A DNA stretch of 44,278 bases from Bacteroidia bacterium (GTDB lineage Bacteria; Bacteroidota; Bacteroidia; Bacteroidales; UBA932): positions 1-44,278 of the forward strand of contig SABC01000010.1 in the NCBI GenBank assembly GCA_009929175.1. Direction: 5' to 3'. Below the pieces are notes generated by a model that worked only from the letters and a program-made list of their open reading frames with translations, ran no database searches and was not told where the DNA came from. Of this stretch, positions 9,368 through 17,192 are shown one piece after another (the first letter of the stretch is position 1; the number at the start of each line of letters is the position of its first letter). The position numbers and the translations under genes are program-made.

Positions 9368-10690
9368 CTACATACCCGAGCGGCCCTTGAGACGCCCGGT
9401 CTTCATTAAGCCGTCATAGTGACGCATCAGCAAATGACTCTCTATTTGCTGCAGAGTATCAAGAACCACACCTACGAGGATCAGCAGCGAAGTTCCACCA
9501 TAAAATTGGGCAAACTCGTTGTTGACACCCAGCATGGCAGCGAATGCCGGCAAAATTGCTATAATAGCCAGGAATATTGATCCGGGCAAAGTAATTCGCG
9601 ACATAATGCTGTCAAGGTATTCGGTAGTCTTTTTACCAGGTTTGATTCCGGGAATGAAACCGCCATTTTTCTTCATATCCTCTGCCATCATGGAAGGATT
9701 GACAGTCACCGCTGTATAGAAATAGGTGAAAGCAACAACCATCATACCGAATATAAAGTTATACCAAAATCCCATAGGGTTGGTAATGGTGGCAGCAATT
9801 CCGCGGGTAGCATCAAAACCGGCGAAAATCAGCGGGAACATCATTAATGCCTGTGCAAAGATAATCGGCATTACGCCGGCCGCGTTTATCTTTAAAGGTA
9901 TGTACTGACGTACTCCGCCATATTGTTTATTTCCCACAATTCTCTTCGCATACTGAACCGGAATTTTCCGTGTACCCTGCACCAATGCAATTGTTGCAAC
10001 AAACACGAAAAAGAGTATGATCAGCTCTGCTATGAGCATAAGAATACCACCACCTGCTGTCTGGTTTATCCTGGCTCCACCCTCGGCTATAAGGGCAAAA
10101 GGCAGACGGGCGATGATACCCACCATGATTATAAGAGAAATACCATTACCTAAGCCGCGATCGGTAATCCTTTCCCCTAACCACATTATGAACATAGTGC
10201 CGCCGATAAGAACTATAGTGGCAAATACGTTGAATGAGAATCCTTTGAATAAAAATGCTGTCTCCGGCAACTGCACGTGCAGGTTAGCCATGTAGGCAGG
10301 GCCCTGCAATACTAAAATTGCAATTGTCAGGTATCTGGTCCACTGATTCATTTTTCTCCTTCCACTCTCTCCCTCTCTCTGCAATCTCTGGAAATAAGGA
10401 ATCATGATACCCAGAAGCTGGATAACGATAGAGGCCGAAATGTAAGGCATTACACCCAGCGCAAATATCGAAGCATTACCGAACGCACCTCCGGAAAACA
10501 TGTTGAGCAAACCAAGCAACCCCTCGGATGCCTGATTCTGAAGGTTTGCAAGTTGAGTCGGGTCGATACCCGGCATAACTACAAAACTGCCCAGCCTGTA
10601 TACCAACAGCAACAGGATAGTATAGACTATCCTCGTGCGCAGCTCCTCTATCTTGAAGATGTTTTTTATTGTTTCGATCAGTTTTTTCAT
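9368..10690 (-). CDS. secY: Protein translocase subunit SecY
   Basis: The 440-residue protein has the ten-helix pattern of SecY, the central channel of the Sec translocon in the inner membrane. Recognisable parts are RIVYTILLLLVYRLGSFVVM in the first helix, the plug-region GLLNMFSGGAFGN, GNGISLIIMVGI, the cytosolic loop with RRIP-like KIPVQYAKR and the C-terminal GTSLLILVGVVLDTLQQIE. It follows rplO by 8 bases and precedes map by 25. The start MKKLIETIKNIFKIEELR is the usual amphipathic N-terminus. Confidence 0.99.
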   Translation of the reverse strand: MKKLIETIKNIFKIEELRTRIVYTILLLLVYRLGSFVVMPGIDPTQLANLQNQASEGLLGLLNMFSGGAFGNASIFALGVMPYISASIVIQLLGIMIPYFQRLQREGESGRRKMNQWTRYLTIAILVLQGPAYMANLHVQLPETAFLFKGFSFNVFATIVLIGGTMFIMWLGERITDRGLGNGISLIIMVGIIARLPFALIAEGGARINQTAGGGILMLIAELIILFFVFVATIALVQGTRKIPVQYAKRIVGNKQYGGVRQYIPLKINAAGVMPIIFAQALMMFPLIFAGFDATRGIAATITNPMGFWYNFIFGMMVVAFTYFYTAVTVNPSMMAEDMKKNGGFIPGIKPGKKTTEYLDSIMSRITLPGSIFLAIIAILPAFAAMLGVNNEFAQFYGGTSLLILVGVVLDTLQQIESHLLMRHYDGLMKTGRLKGRSGM

Positions 10691-10698
10691 TGTCCTGT

Positions 10699-11145
10699 CT
10701 AGATTATTGTTGCCTTACCTTGCTGGGCTTCTATCTGTTCAATGGCAGATTTGGAAAAAGCGTGGGCAGTAACATCAAGTTTAGCCGTAATAGGGCCGTT
10801 CCCAAGTATTTTAACTCTGTCATTTTTAGAAATCAGACCGGCTTCAATAAGTGTATCCAGTGTTAGGGTTGTGGTTCCAAGTTTTTCGGACAGAGCCTGA
10901 ATGGTAGAAATATTCAAAGCTTTGTATTCTACCCTGTTTATGTTGTTGAATCCAAATTTGGGCAGTCTTCTTTGAAGAGGCATCTGGCCCCCTTCGAAAC
11001 CTTTTTTGCGGGAGTATCCCGACCTTGACTGGGCTCCTTTGTGTCCACGGGTAGAGGTACCACCATGGCCCGAGCCTTCGCCGCGGCCAATTCTCTTCTC
11101 TCTTCCCAAAGAACCATCTGAAGGTGTAAGATTATGTAATTTCAT
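10699..11145 (-). CDS. rplO: 50S ribosomal protein L15
   Basis: The 148-residue protein begins MKLHNLTPSDGSLGREKRIG and has the glycine-rich basic N-terminal arm (GRGEGSGHGGTSTRGHKGAQ) that threads into 23S rRNA, followed by the folded C-terminal domain (LDTLIEAGLISKNDRVKILG). Length is normal. It lies between rpmD and secY, as in the E. coli spc operon. AGGAG is found 9 bases before the ATG, a Shine-Dalgarno-like sequence that is uncommon in this phylum. Confidence 0.99.
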   Translation of the reverse strand: MKLHNLTPSDGSLGREKRIGRGEGSGHGGTSTRGHKGAQSRSGYSRKKGFEGGQMPLQRRLPKFGFNNINRVEYKALNISTIQALSEKLGTTTLTLDTLIEAGLISKNDRVKILGNGPITAKLDVTAHAFSKSAIEQIEAQQGKATII

Positions 11146-11160
11146 TTGTAAAATCTCCTA

Positions 11161-11343
11161 TTAGTTTAATTCTTCTACTTTTACAAGGTGTAACACCTTA
11201 TCCAGCATCCCTTTGTTAACAGGGTTAAGTTCAATCTCAACGGATTGATGCAGTCTGCGGATTCCAAGAGACACCAGGTTGGCTGTTTGCCTCTGGGTTG
11301 CTCCATTTTTGCTTTTTACCTGAGTAATCCTAACTTTTGTCAT
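11161..11343 (-). CDS. rpmD: 50S ribosomal protein L30
   Basis: This 60-residue protein, starting MTKVRITQVKSKNGATQRQT and containing LVSLGIRRLHQSVEI, is a typical bacterial L30, a small protein of the large subunit. It sits 12 bases after rpsE and 15 bases before rplO. Its ATG is preceded by a purine-rich leader with GGAGG and AAGGA, one of the stronger Shine-Dalgarno-like sequences in the operon. Confidence 0.98.
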   Translation of the reverse strand: MTKVRITQVKSKNGATQRQTANLVSLGIRRLHQSVEIELNPVNKGMLDKVLHLVKVEELN

Positions 11344-11355
11344 ATCCTTTCCTCC

Positions 11356-11874
11356 TTATCCGTTAAAAACCCTGTTCATTGGAATACCACGCAAACCGGC
11401 AACAGTATATGCATCCCTCATTTCGAGAAGTGCAGCAACGGTAGCTTTTACCAGGTTGTGAGGATTCGAAGAACCTTTTGATTTTGCAATAACATCAGTA
11501 ACACCGACAGACTCGAAAACTGCACGCATGGCACCACCGGCGTTAACTCCGGTACCCTCTGCAGCAGGCTTCATGAATACCCTGGCACCACCAAACTTGG
11601 CAATTTGCTCATGAGGAATGGTAGTTTTGTTAAGGGGAATCTTCACCAGATTCTTCTTTGCATCTTCAATTCCCTTGGAGATAGCAGTAGTGACCTCATT
11701 TGCCTTACCCAGACCATATCCGACAACACCCTTCTCGTCTCCTACAACAACAATTGCTGCAAAACTAAAGTGGCGTCCCCCTTTGGTTACTTTGGTAACC
11801 CTTTTAACTGCAACCAATCTGTCTTTTAGTTCGAGATCGGTAGTCTTAACTTTTTTTACGTTTGTATTTGTCAT
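11356..11874 (-). CDS. rpsE: 30S ribosomal protein S5
   Basis: I place the start at the ATG of [20 protein letters not shown] (11872-11874), giving 172 residues, the usual Bacteroidota length; an in-frame upstream ATG would add 14 residues and run into rplR. The protein has the double-stranded RNA-binding N-domain ([20 protein letters not shown]) and the S5 C-domain ([21 protein letters not shown]). S5 contributes to decoding accuracy and mRNA helicase activity at the entry channel. It lies 10 bases after rplR and 12 bases before rpmD. Confidence 0.98.
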   Translation of the reverse strand: MTNTNVKKVKTTDLELKDRLVAVKRVTKVTKGGRHFSFAAIVVVGDEKGVVGYGLGKANEVTTAISKGIEDAKKNLVKIPLNKTTIPHEQIAKFGGARVFMKPAAEGTGVNAGGAMRAVFESVGVTDVIAKSKGSSNPHNLVKATVAALLEMRDAYTVAGLRGIPMNRVFNG

Positions 11875-11884
11875 ACTCAATATC

Positions 11885-12247
11885 TTAGAATATAAGACCA
11901 CCTTCACGGGCGGCATCTGCTAAACATTTAACTCTACCATGATATAGGTAACCGCCACGGTCAAATGCAACTTTGGAGATTCCCTTTTCAGTTGCTCTTT
12001 TTGCAGCCAGTTTACCTACAATTTTCGCTATCTCGGTTCCGGGTTTTCCCTTGCACTCTGCTGCTATCTCTTTATCGATAGAACTTGCTGCGGCAAGTGT
12101 AACGCCATCCACATCGTTGATGAGCTGAACATATATTTGTTTGTTGCTCCTGAATACACACATCCTGGGTTGCTCGGCAGTACCATTAACCACTTTGCGG
12201 ATACGCATGCGTATTCTTTCTCTTCTTTCTATTTTAGTTAAAGCCAT
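11885..12247 (-). CDS. rplR: 50S ribosomal protein L18
   Basis: The 120-residue product has the L18 pattern, with [38 protein letters not shown] and the C-terminal [21 protein letters not shown]18 binds 5S rRNA together with L5. It lies between rplF (14 bases upstream) and rpsE (10 bases downstream). GGAGGA stands 3 bases before the ATG, a tight Shine-Dalgarno-like site. Confidence 0.98.
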   Translation of the reverse strand: MALTKIERRERIRMRIRKVVNGTAEQPRMCVFRSNKQIYVQLINDVDGVTLAAASSIDKEIAAECKGKPGTEIAKIVGKLAAKRATEKGISKVAFDRGGYLYHGRVKCLADAAREGGLIF

Positions 12248-12261
12248 AAATCCTCCACTTG

Positions 12262-12822
12262 TTATTTAGCGCTGGCCGACTTACCGGCTTTGCGACGAAG
12301 TTGTTCTCCTACAAACTTAATACCTTTACCTTTGTATGGTTCGGGTTTGCGCAGTGAGCGCAGCTTGGCTGCCACCATTCCAAGCAACTGCTTGTCATGA
12401 CTCTTGAGCGCCAAAATCGGAGCCTGACCTTTTTTGACCTGCTCGGTCTCGGCCTTAATCTCATTGGGCAGCATAAAATGTATATCGTGGGAATATCCAA
12501 GACTCATTTCCAGTACCTGACCTTTCACCTCCACACGGTAACCAACACCCACAAACTCTTGCCTGATGGTGTATCCGGCAGAAACACCGGTTGCCATGTT
12601 TTGAATAAGGGAACGGTACAGACCATGCATGGAACGATGTCTCGGCTGATCTGTCGGCCTTGACACTTTAACGACATTTCCCTCTACGGTAACTCTAATA
12701 TCGGCATCCACCTTTTGCGAAAGTTCTCCGAGCGGGCCTTTAACCTTGACCACGTTTCCGGAGTCTATACTTACCGTTACTCCGGCCGGCAGGTTTACAG
12801 GTAATTTTCCTATTCGTGACAT
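12262..12822 (-). CDS. rplF: 50S ribosomal protein L6
   Basis: The 186-residue protein begins [20 protein letters not shown] and has the two repeated L6 domains (about 1-82 and 83-170); the second ends with the signature [21 protein letters not shown]6 sits at the base of the L7/L12 stalk close to the elongation-factor site. It follows rpsH by 25 bases and precedes rplR by 14. No Shine-Dalgarno-like motif is seen before its ATG. Confidence 0.99.
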   Translation of the reverse strand: MSRIGKLPVNLPAGVTVSIDSGNVVKVKGPLGELSQKVDADIRVTVEGNVVKVSRPTDQPRHRSMHGLYRSLIQNMATGVSAGYTIRQEFVGVGYRVEVKGQVLEMSLGYSHDIHFMLPNEIKAETEQVKKGQAPILALKSHDKQLLGMVAAKLRSLRKPEPYKGKGIKFVGEQLRRKAGKSASAK

Positions 12823-12847
12823 TATAAATAATTTAAATTAGTAACCA

Positions 12848-13243
12848 TTAATAAACGTAGCAGACAACCTCTCCACCGATGTTCAGTGCTTTGGCCTCTT
12901 TATCTGTTATAAGACCTTTGGAAGAAGAAATCACGGCAATTCCAAGTCCGTTGAGAACCCGGGGCAGCTCTTCTACTCCCACATAATGCCTCAGACCTGG
13001 ACGGCTAACCCTTGTAATCTTCTTAATAGCAGATTTTTTGGTTTCCGGATGGTACTTGAGGGCAATCTTGATTGTGTTGAAGGGTGTACCTTCTACAAGT
13101 TTGTAGCTAAGAATATAACCCTTTTCGTGAAGAATGCGGGTCAGTTCCAGCTTCATTTTGGATGCAGGGATATCCACTACCTTGTGGCCTGCGAGGGACG
13201 CATTACGCACCCTGGTCAAAAAGTCCGAAATTGGATCAGTCAT
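12848..13243 (-). CDS. rpsH: 30S ribosomal protein S8
   Basis: The 131-residue protein starts MTDPISDFLTRVRNASLAGH and ends with the conserved VISSSKGLITDKEAKALNIG and GGEVVCYVY. S8 binds the central domain of 16S rRNA, and in E. coli it represses its own operon by binding the rplE start region. It is separated from rpsN by 98 bases, by far the widest gap inside this operon; that gap holds a small hairpin described separately. Confidence 0.99.
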   Translation of the reverse strand: MTDPISDFLTRVRNASLAGHKVVDIPASKMKLELTRILHEKGYILSYKLVEGTPFNTIKIALKYHPETKKSAIKKITRVSRPGLRHYVGVEELPRVLNGLGIAVISSSKGLITDKEAKALNIGGEVVCYVY

Positions 13244-13341
13244 TTTGTTGATTTTTAAGTTAATTCGACACTATTAAAAGTGCCCGATATCCAACTGTGT
13301 TAATAAAAATATAAAAGTATATGGCTCACGCCATTTCGCTG
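13244..13341 (-). other. 98-base spacer between rpsN and rpsH with a GTGA-loop hairpin
   Basis: Just past the rpsN stop, a perfect 5-bp stem (ATGGC and GCCAT on the minus strand, 13321-13334) closes a GTGA loop, a GNRA-type tetraloop. A T-rich stretch follows. A weaker CACT/AGTG pairing lies at 13269-13282. No TAnnTTTG element was found. The spacer stands out in an operon whose other gaps are 2 to 36 bases. It could be a processing, attenuation or protein-binding site; this is inference. Confidence 0.45.
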
Positions 13342-13611
13342 CTACCAACTAGCTTTGCGAACACCAGGGATAAGACCCTTGCTGGCCATTTCGCGAAACT
13401 GGATACGGCTGATACCGAAAATACGCATAAAACCCTTTGGACGACCAGTGATTGAACAACGGTTGTGTAGGCGTACAGGACTTGAATTCTTTGGAAGTTT
13501 GTCCAAAGCAGCATAGTCACCGGCCTCTTTGAGAGCTTTGCGCTTTTCTGCATATTTGGCACTTAACTTTGCGCGTTTTACTTCGCGTGCCTTCATTGAT
13601 TCTTTTGCCAT
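13342..13611 (-). CDS. rpsN: 30S ribosomal protein S14, zinc-free form
   Basis: The 89-residue protein has the C-terminal S14 signature ([20 protein letters not shown], then [18 protein letters not shown]). It is the long type without the CxxC zinc motif, since only one cysteine is present. S14 sits in the head of the 30S subunit. It follows rplE by 22 bases. The frame ends at TAG directly after the conserved SW, so it is complete. Confidence 0.98.
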   Translation of the reverse strand: MAKESMKAREVKRAKLSAKYAEKRKALKEAGDYAALDKLPKNSSPVRLHNRCSITGRPKGFMRIFGISRIQFREMASKGLIPGVRKASW

Positions 13612-13633
13612 TATCTATCTCTAAAGTTTAAGA

Positions 13634-14299
13634 TTATTTCTTGATATTCTTGAAAGGCAGTCCAAATTCACGAAGCAGTGCAAAAGCCTCTTCGTCTTTC
13701 TCCGCTGAAGTAACAAATGTTATCTCAATACCCAGGATCTTGGTGATCTTATCGATATCGATTTCGGGGAAAATGATTTGTTCTTTGATACCTAGTGTAT
13801 AGTTACCTTTGCCGTCAAATTTCTCGTTAATCCCTTTGAAGTCCCTTATGCGGGGGAGCGACACGGAAATAAGCCTCTCAAGAAACTCGTACATCTTGGC
13901 AGCACGCAGTGTGGTCTTAACCCCGATAGGCATTCCTTTCCTGAGTTTAAAGTTGGAAATATCCTTCTTGGAGTAAGTCTGAACAGCTTTTTGACCGGTG
14001 ATGATTGTGAGCTCCTGCTGGGCAATCTCTACAAGCTTCTTGTCTTGTGTTGCAGATCCGATACCTTGGTTGATCACGATTTTCTCGAGTTTAGGCACCT
14101 GCATAACCGAAGTATACCCGAAATCCTTCACAAGTTTAGGTGCTATCTCCTCTTTGTATTTGGTTTGGAGGGAAGGCACGTAGCCCTTTACCATTACTTG
14201 GGCTCCCTCTGTTTTAGCGGCTTTGGCCGGCTTTTCGGCTTTACCTGTCTGAGTCTTAGCAGCTGCTTTCTTTACAGCTCCGTCTTTAGTATTTGCCAT
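13634..14299 (-). CDS. rplE: 50S ribosomal protein L5, possibly with a Lys/Ala-rich N-terminal extension
   Basis: The core is a clear L5, the 5S rRNA-binding protein ([32 protein letters not shown] and the C-terminal [19 protein letters not shown]). From the first ATG the protein has 221 residues, about 35 more than usual; the extra N-terminus is low-complexity Lys/Ala/Thr. This ATG overlaps the rplX stop by one base and has AGGAG 8 bases upstream, so it looks usable. A second ATG at Met36 (14192-14194, [10 protein letters not shown]) gives about 186 residues, the normal length, and has GGGAG about 10 bases upstream. I keep the long form because the short form would leave a 104-base gap, but the point is open. 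Confidence 0.93.
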   Translation of the reverse strand: MANTKDGAVKKAAAKTQTGKAEKPAKAAKTEGAQVMVKGYVPSLQTKYKEEIAPKLVKDFGYTSVMQVPKLEKIVINQGIGSATQDKKLVEIAQQELTIITGQKAVQTYSKKDISNFKLRKGMPIGVKTTLRAAKMYEFLERLISVSLPRIRDFKGINEKFDGKGNYTLGIKEQIIFPEIDIDKITKILGIEITFVTSAEKDEEAFALLREFGLPFKNIKK

Positions 14300-14622
14300 T
14301 ATTTGATCTCCTCTCCAGATTTTTTCGCGTAACGAACTAATTTATTGTTGTCATTCAGACGACGGCCGATTTTTGTGGGCCCTCCCTTCACAGGGTCAAT
14401 GACCTGGAGGTTGGAAACGTGTATCGGTGCCTCCTGTTTGATAATACCGCCCTGAGGATGCTTTGCATTAGGTTTGGTATGTTTGCTTACCAAGTTGATT
14501 CCCTCAACAATGGCGCGATTCTTCTCGGTAATGACCTCAAGTACCCTACCGGTTTTGCCCCGGTCGTCTCCGGCATTAACAAATACTGTATCGCCTTTCT
14601 TAATATGTAATTTTTTACTCAT
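14299..14622 (-). CDS. rplX: 50S ribosomal protein L24
   Basis: The 107-residue protein has a KOW motif at about 7-34 ([20 protein letters not shown]) and the L24 segments [20 protein letters not shown] and [16 protein letters not shown]24 starts assembly of the large subunit by binding the 5' end of 23S rRNA. Its stop overlaps the rplE start by one base. It follows rplN by 18 bases. Confidence 0.98.
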   Translation of the reverse strand: MSKKLHIKKGDTVFVNAGDDRGKTGRVLEVITEKNRAIVEGINLVSKHTKPNAKHPQGGIIKQEAPIHVSNLQVIDPVKGGPTKIGRRLNDNNKLVRYAKKSGEEIK

Positions 14623-14640
14623 ATCCTTTAAATATAAAAA

Positions 14641-15006
14641 TTATAACACCTCAGGTGCTAAAGATACAATTTTCATATAGTTTTCACGTAACTCCCTGGC
14701 AACGGGACCGAATATACGGGTGCCGCGAACCTCGCCCTGGCTGTTAAGCAAAACACATGCATTGTCATCAAAACGGATATATGAACCATCTGCACGACGG
14801 ATCTCCTTTTTGGTACGTACTATTACCGCCTTGGATACAGTTCCTTTTTTTGTATCCCCACCCGGGATGGCACTCTTTACGGTAACCACAATTTTATCGC
14901 CAACTCCGGCATAACGGCGGCGGGTACCCCCCAGAACACGGATACAAAGGACCTCTTTGGCTCCGCTGTTGTCTGCCACCAATAATCTCGATTCTTGTTG
15001 TATCAT
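14641..15006 (-). CDS. rplN: 50S ribosomal protein L14
   Basis: The 121-residue product begins [20 protein letters not shown] and carries the conserved [20 protein letters not shown] and the C-terminal [21 protein letters not shown]14 forms part of an inter-subunit bridge. Only two bases separate it from the rpsQ stop, so the two are likely coupled in translation. Length is exact for the family. Confidence 0.99.
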   Translation of the reverse strand: MIQQESRLLVADNSGAKEVLCIRVLGGTRRRYAGVGDKIVVTVKSAIPGGDTKKGTVSKAVIVRTKKEIRRADGSYIRFDDNACVLLNSQGEVRGTRIFGPVARELRENYMKIVSLAPEVL

Positions 15007-15008
15007 GG

Positions 15009-15263
15009 CTATTTAACTTTTTCTACAATTTCTACTAGTCTCCAACGTTTTGTCTTGCTCAACGGGCGAGTTTCCATAATACGCACTTTATCTCCTTCAC
15101 TACACTCGTTTTTCTCGTCATGAGCTACAAACTTGGTGGTTTTATTTACGAATTTTCCGTAAATAGGGTGTTTTACTTTTCTCTTTACAGCAACCACGAT
15201 AGATTTGTCCATCTTGTTGCTTACCACCATACCTATTCTTTCTTTACGAAGATTTCTTTCCAT
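15009..15263 (-). CDS. rpsQ: 30S ribosomal protein S17
   Basis: The 84-residue OB-fold protein has the S17 segments [20 protein letters not shown], the loop [20 protein letters not shown] and [20 protein letters not shown]. It binds the 5' domain of 16S rRNA early in assembly. It lies 5 bases after rpmC and 2 bases before rplN, the conventional order. Confidence 0.99.
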   Translation of the reverse strand: MERNLRKERIGMVVSNKMDKSIVVAVKRKVKHPIYGKFVNKTTKFVAHDEKNECSEGDKVRIMETRPLSKTKRWRLVEIVEKVK

Positions 15264-15268
15264 GACTT

Positions 15269-15469
15269 CTAGTTGTCCTTCTTGTTTTCCATTTGGCTCA
15301 GAATTGTGAGCATTCTGGCAATATTTGTTTTTGCCTTTTTAATTTGAGATAAATCATCTAATGGAGAAATAGCATGATTCATCCTGAGGCGCACCAGGTT
15401 TGCCTTTTCAGTCTCGATGCGTTCCTTTAGATCATTAATGGATAATTCGCGAATCTCTGTTGCTTTCAT
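15269..15469 (-). CDS. rpmC: 50S ribosomal protein L29
   Basis: The 66-residue protein is the all-helical L29 ([20 protein letters not shown], then [20 protein letters not shown]), which sits beside the exit tunnel and helps dock trigger factor and SRP. It follows rplP by 20 bases and precedes rpsQ by 5. AAGGA lies about 9 bases before its ATG. Confidence 0.98.
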   Translation of the reverse strand: MKATEIRELSINDLKERIETEKANLVRLRMNHAISPLDDLSQIKKAKTNIARMLTILSQMENKKDN

Positions 15470-15489
15470 CTTATTATTCCTTCATTAAA

Positions 15490-15909
15490 TTATTCCTGGT
15501 AATCCCTGCGAACTACAAATTTTGTAACTACCGGCAGTTTTTGAGCTCCAAGACGAAGTGCCTCTTTCGCTACTTCGAGCGGAACGCCCTCTGCCTCAAT
15601 TAACATACGGCCCGGTGTAATAGGACAAACAAATCCTTCCGGTGCTCCTTTACCCTTACCCATACGAACCTCTGCAGGTTTCTTGGTAAAAGGTTTGTCG
15701 GGGAATACACGTATCCATATCTGTCCTTCACGCTTCATATATCTTACGACGGCCTGACGAGCAGCTTCCAATTGTTGGCCGGTTAACCAACATGACTCTG
15801 TAGTCTTAATCCCGAAAGATCCAAAAGAGAGCTGATTTCCCCTCTGAGCGATCCCTTTCATACGGCCTTTTTGCTGCCTTCTGAACTTGGTTTTTTTTGG
15901 TTGTAACAT
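15490..15909 (-). CDS. rplP: 50S ribosomal protein L16, first gene of this operon
   Basis: The 139-residue protein starts [20 protein letters not shown] and holds the L16 signatures [20 protein letters not shown] and [21 protein letters not shown]16 shapes the A-site tRNA-binding region of the large subunit. In most bacteria rpsC lies just upstream; here the upstream 169 bases contain a promoter and no gene, and the next genes are a dipeptidase and a symporter. The ribosomal operon therefore begins at rplP, an unusual break in the S10-spc cluster. Confidence 0.99.
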   Translation of the reverse strand: MLQPKKTKFRRQQKGRMKGIAQRGNQLSFGSFGIKTTESCWLTGQQLEAARQAVVRYMKREGQIWIRVFPDKPFTKKPAEVRMGKGKGAPEGFVCPITPGRMLIEAEGVPLEVAKEALRLGAQKLPVVTKFVVRRDYQE

Positions 15910-16078
15910 TTCTTTTTTTACAGTTTAACGATAACAGTAAATATTTTTGTGTGCTTTGGTCATAAAAATTTTAGGGTTAAAACCCTGTTTCTCTGTCAAA
16001 TAAGCAAATTGATCACGTATTTGGCGGGTTGCAAATATACCAAAAAAATTAAATGTGCAAAAGGTTGTTGGTTTTTTT
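15910..16078 (-). other. Leader region of the rplP operon with inverted repeat
   Basis: This 169-base non-coding stretch separates the dipeptidase gene from rplP. It holds the promoter at 16032-16062 and, in the predicted 5' leader, an inverted repeat AGGGTT-AA-AACCCT (15973-15986). The predicted transcript leader is about 115 bases, long for this window, so it could carry an autoregulatory site for a ribosomal protein. No terminator for the dipeptidase gene was seen, so some read-through into the operon is possible. Confidence 0.5.
16032..16062 (-). promoter_or_regulatory. Bacteroidota-type promoter for the rplP-rplQ operon
   Basis: On the minus strand, TTTTG (16058-16062) and TATATTTG (16032-16039) are separated by 18 bases, matching the -33 TTG and -7 TAnnTTTG consensus of the primary sigma factor in this phylum. 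It is the best-formed promoter in the window. Confidence 0.72.
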
Positions 16079-17170
16079 TTACAAATTCTGATGTTTGAGG
16101 AATCTTATAAAATTGCCTCCCCAGAATTTTGCAAGCTCCTCCTCGGAGTATCCTCGCCTGAGTAATTCGATTGTAAGATTTTTCATTTTGGATGCATTTT
16201 CCATCCCTACGACACCACCTCCACCATCAAAGTCGGTTCCGATCCCCACGTGGTCTATACCAACAAGATTCTTTACATAATCTATATGGTCGGCAATATG
16301 GGCAACCGTAACCGAATCCTTTGGCAACTCCGATAGGAAGAAACGCCCCGTGGCAACCTGTATCAAACCGCCTGCATCTGCAATTGCCTTGATTTCGTTG
16401 TCCTTGAGGTTCCGGTTATGGTTTTTGATAGCATAAACTCCCGAATGCGATGCAATCACAGGCTTGGTGCTGAGCTTTACAACGTCTGACAAAGTTTGGG
16501 TAGAGGCATGGGAAAGGTCAATTATTAGACCGAGGCGGTTCATCTCCCTCACAACCTCTTTGCCAAATTCCGATAATCCGTTGTGCTCGGGGCCGCCCTT
16601 ATCCATTGAGGCATCGCAAATATTATTGTGTTCGTTATGGCAGAGGGTAATGGCCCTTACTCCCATATCCCGGAAGAGTTCCAGCCTGGAGATATCGTCC
16701 CCGATGGCATACCCGTTTTCGATGGCAAGCATCACAGAGAGAACTCCGTTTTCCTTGTTCCTGAGAAGGTCGTCGGAGTTATAGGCAATTGCACCCCCCG
16801 GATAATCCTCTACATAGCTCCTGAATCTTGAAAGATTGTCCCTTACGTAATTGAAGGCCGAGTCCAGAGAGGCCTTGTCCCTCCCCTTTTGCCCAATGAA
16901 AACAGCAAACAGGGCTGCATCCAGCCCCCCCTCCCTCATTAGTGGAAAAGAGACCTGCCCTTTGGTAATACGGGAAGACTCCTTTGGATTGTTGATATGG
17001 AGCGCCGTATCATTATGGGTATCTACGGTCAGGTATTTTGAGTGGATTCTCTCTGCAATCTCCTGCAGCTCCCCAAGGCTCTTTTGGGAAGATTGGCCAC
17101 TGCCTGTTACTGCAACAAGAAGCATAACAGGTAAAACCAGAGCCTTCAAATAATTAAAACCAGACATCAT
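16079..17170 (-). CDS. Exported membrane dipeptidase, peptidase family M19
   Basis: The 363-residue protein begins with a signal peptide (about 1-25, ending GSGQ) and continues as a complete M19 (renal-dipeptidase-type) zinc enzyme, which cleaves dipeptides. Expected metal ligands are visible: His52 and Asp54 in VDTHNDT, the bridging Glu151 in AIENGYA, His221 in IIDLSHAS and His242 in IASHSGVYA; GIGTDFDG lies at 310-316. It should act in the periplasm. The gene lies 22 bases after a GltS-like glutamate symporter and is probably co-transcribed with it, which suggests that released amino acids such as glutamate are taken up; this is inference. Confidence 0.92.
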   Translation of the reverse strand: MMSGFNYLKALVLPVMLLVAVTGSGQSSQKSLGELQEIAERIHSKYLTVDTHNDTALHINNPKESSRITKGQVSFPLMREGGLDAALFAVFIGQKGRDKASLDSAFNYVRDNLSRFRSYVEDYPGGAIAYNSDDLLRNKENGVLSVMLAIENGYAIGDDISRLELFRDMGVRAITLCHNEHNNICDASMDKGGPEHNGLSEFGKEVVREMNRLGLIIDLSHASTQTLSDVVKLSTKPVIASHSGVYAIKNHNRNLKDNEIKAIADAGGLIQVATGRFFLSELPKDSVTVAHIADHIDYVKNLVGIDHVGIGTDFDGGGGVVGMENASKMKNLTIELLRRGYSEEELAKFWGGNFIRFLKHQNL

Positions 17171-17192
17171 TATTCAGATGATTATAAAAGAG

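Noticed and set aside
11875-11916. Upstream ATG for rpsE adding 14 residues
   Set aside because: It overlaps rplR and is not part of the usual 172-residue S5; the downstream ATG fits the conserved start.
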